From the NCBI GenBank assembly GCA_900765575.1, contig CAAFRW010000176.1, positions 1 to 6,319 on the forward strand: 6,319 bases of DNA, in the 5' to 3' direction. This stretch comes from Bacteroidaceae bacterium (GTDB taxonomy: Bacteria; Bacteroidota; Bacteroidia; Bacteroidales; Bacteroidaceae). The notes under the pieces were generated by a model, which saw only the letters and a program-made list of their open reading frames with translations, ran no database searches and was not told the DNA's origin. Shown in pieces: positions 6,167-6,319 of the stretch; within the stretch, counting starts at the first letter, position 1; each line of letters begins with the position of its first letter. The position numbers and the translations under genes are program-made.

Positions 6167-6319
6167 AGTGAGTGGAATACCGTTATAGATAAAGTGGCTT
6201 TATTTATGAGATGAGCCCCTATAGCACAGCCCGAAATCTGTTATGCCGGGACATTCCGGGTACGAAGCAAGTGTTAGCAATCATTTATTTGCCATATACA
6301 AGCCCCGACTACATAATGC

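Larger units (their letters stand above)
5859..6319. other. 460-bp non-coding region upstream of aldA
   Basis: It holds the aldA leader and promoter (5859-5934), an A/T-rich stretch with no assigned function (5935-6077), repeat copy B (6078-6166) and a tail of 150 bases. In the tail, CCCG (6230-6233) can pair with CGGG (6247-6250), and CCGG occurs twice around a six-base loop (6246-6259). No complete gene is seen. Short open frames touch the right edge on both strands but are too short to support. Confidence 0.6.

Noticed and set aside
6225..6319. Open frames touching the right edge: plus strand from ATG 6243 (25 codons), minus strand ending at a TAA at 6274-6276
   Set aside because: Both are too short to judge and neither has recognisable sequence, promoter or terminator.

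Overview
The window looks like Bacteroides (or a close Bacteroidales relative). Several start sites are preceded by the Bacteroidetes sigma-factor promoter pattern (TTTG, about 19-21 bases, TAnnTTTG), no start has a clear Shine-Dalgarno sequence, base composition is AT-leaning, and rpsU sits directly upstream of a xerC-type recombinase. This genus-level call comes from reading the sequence, not from a database search. All five genes lie on the minus strand, so transcription runs from the right edge towards position 1.

Layout from right to left. The right edge to 5859 is non-coding and holds one copy of an 89-bp dispersed repeat and the aldA promoter. aldA (4422-5858), a lactaldehyde/glycolaldehyde dehydrogenase, ends in a strong hairpin terminator (4343-4391). 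A 720-bp gene-free stretch (3701-4421) holds a regular four-unit palindromic array (4069-4149) and the second, inverted copy of the 89-bp repeat (3840-3928). A secreted CE8 pectin methylesterase (2408-3700) follows with its own terminator (2332-2375). Next comes a malate-dehydrogenase-family gene (1197-2198) with its own promoter and terminator. Last are rpsU (826-1017), under a near-consensus promoter, and the 5' part of xerC (1-750), cut by the window edge.

The first three genes appear to be separate transcription units: each is followed by a terminator and preceded by a plausible promoter, so they do not form an operon. Their likely roles fit a gut or plant-polysaccharide lifestyle. The esterase would de-methylate pectin outside the cytoplasm. 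AldA would oxidise lactaldehyde from deoxysugar (fucose/rhamnose) breakdown. The MDH-type enzyme would serve central carbon and redox metabolism. rpsU-xerC is a conserved housekeeping pair.

No defence system, prophage, CRISPR array or obvious new multi-gene system is visible. The least explained signals are non-coding: the phased palindromic array and the inverted 89-bp repeat pair that brackets aldA.
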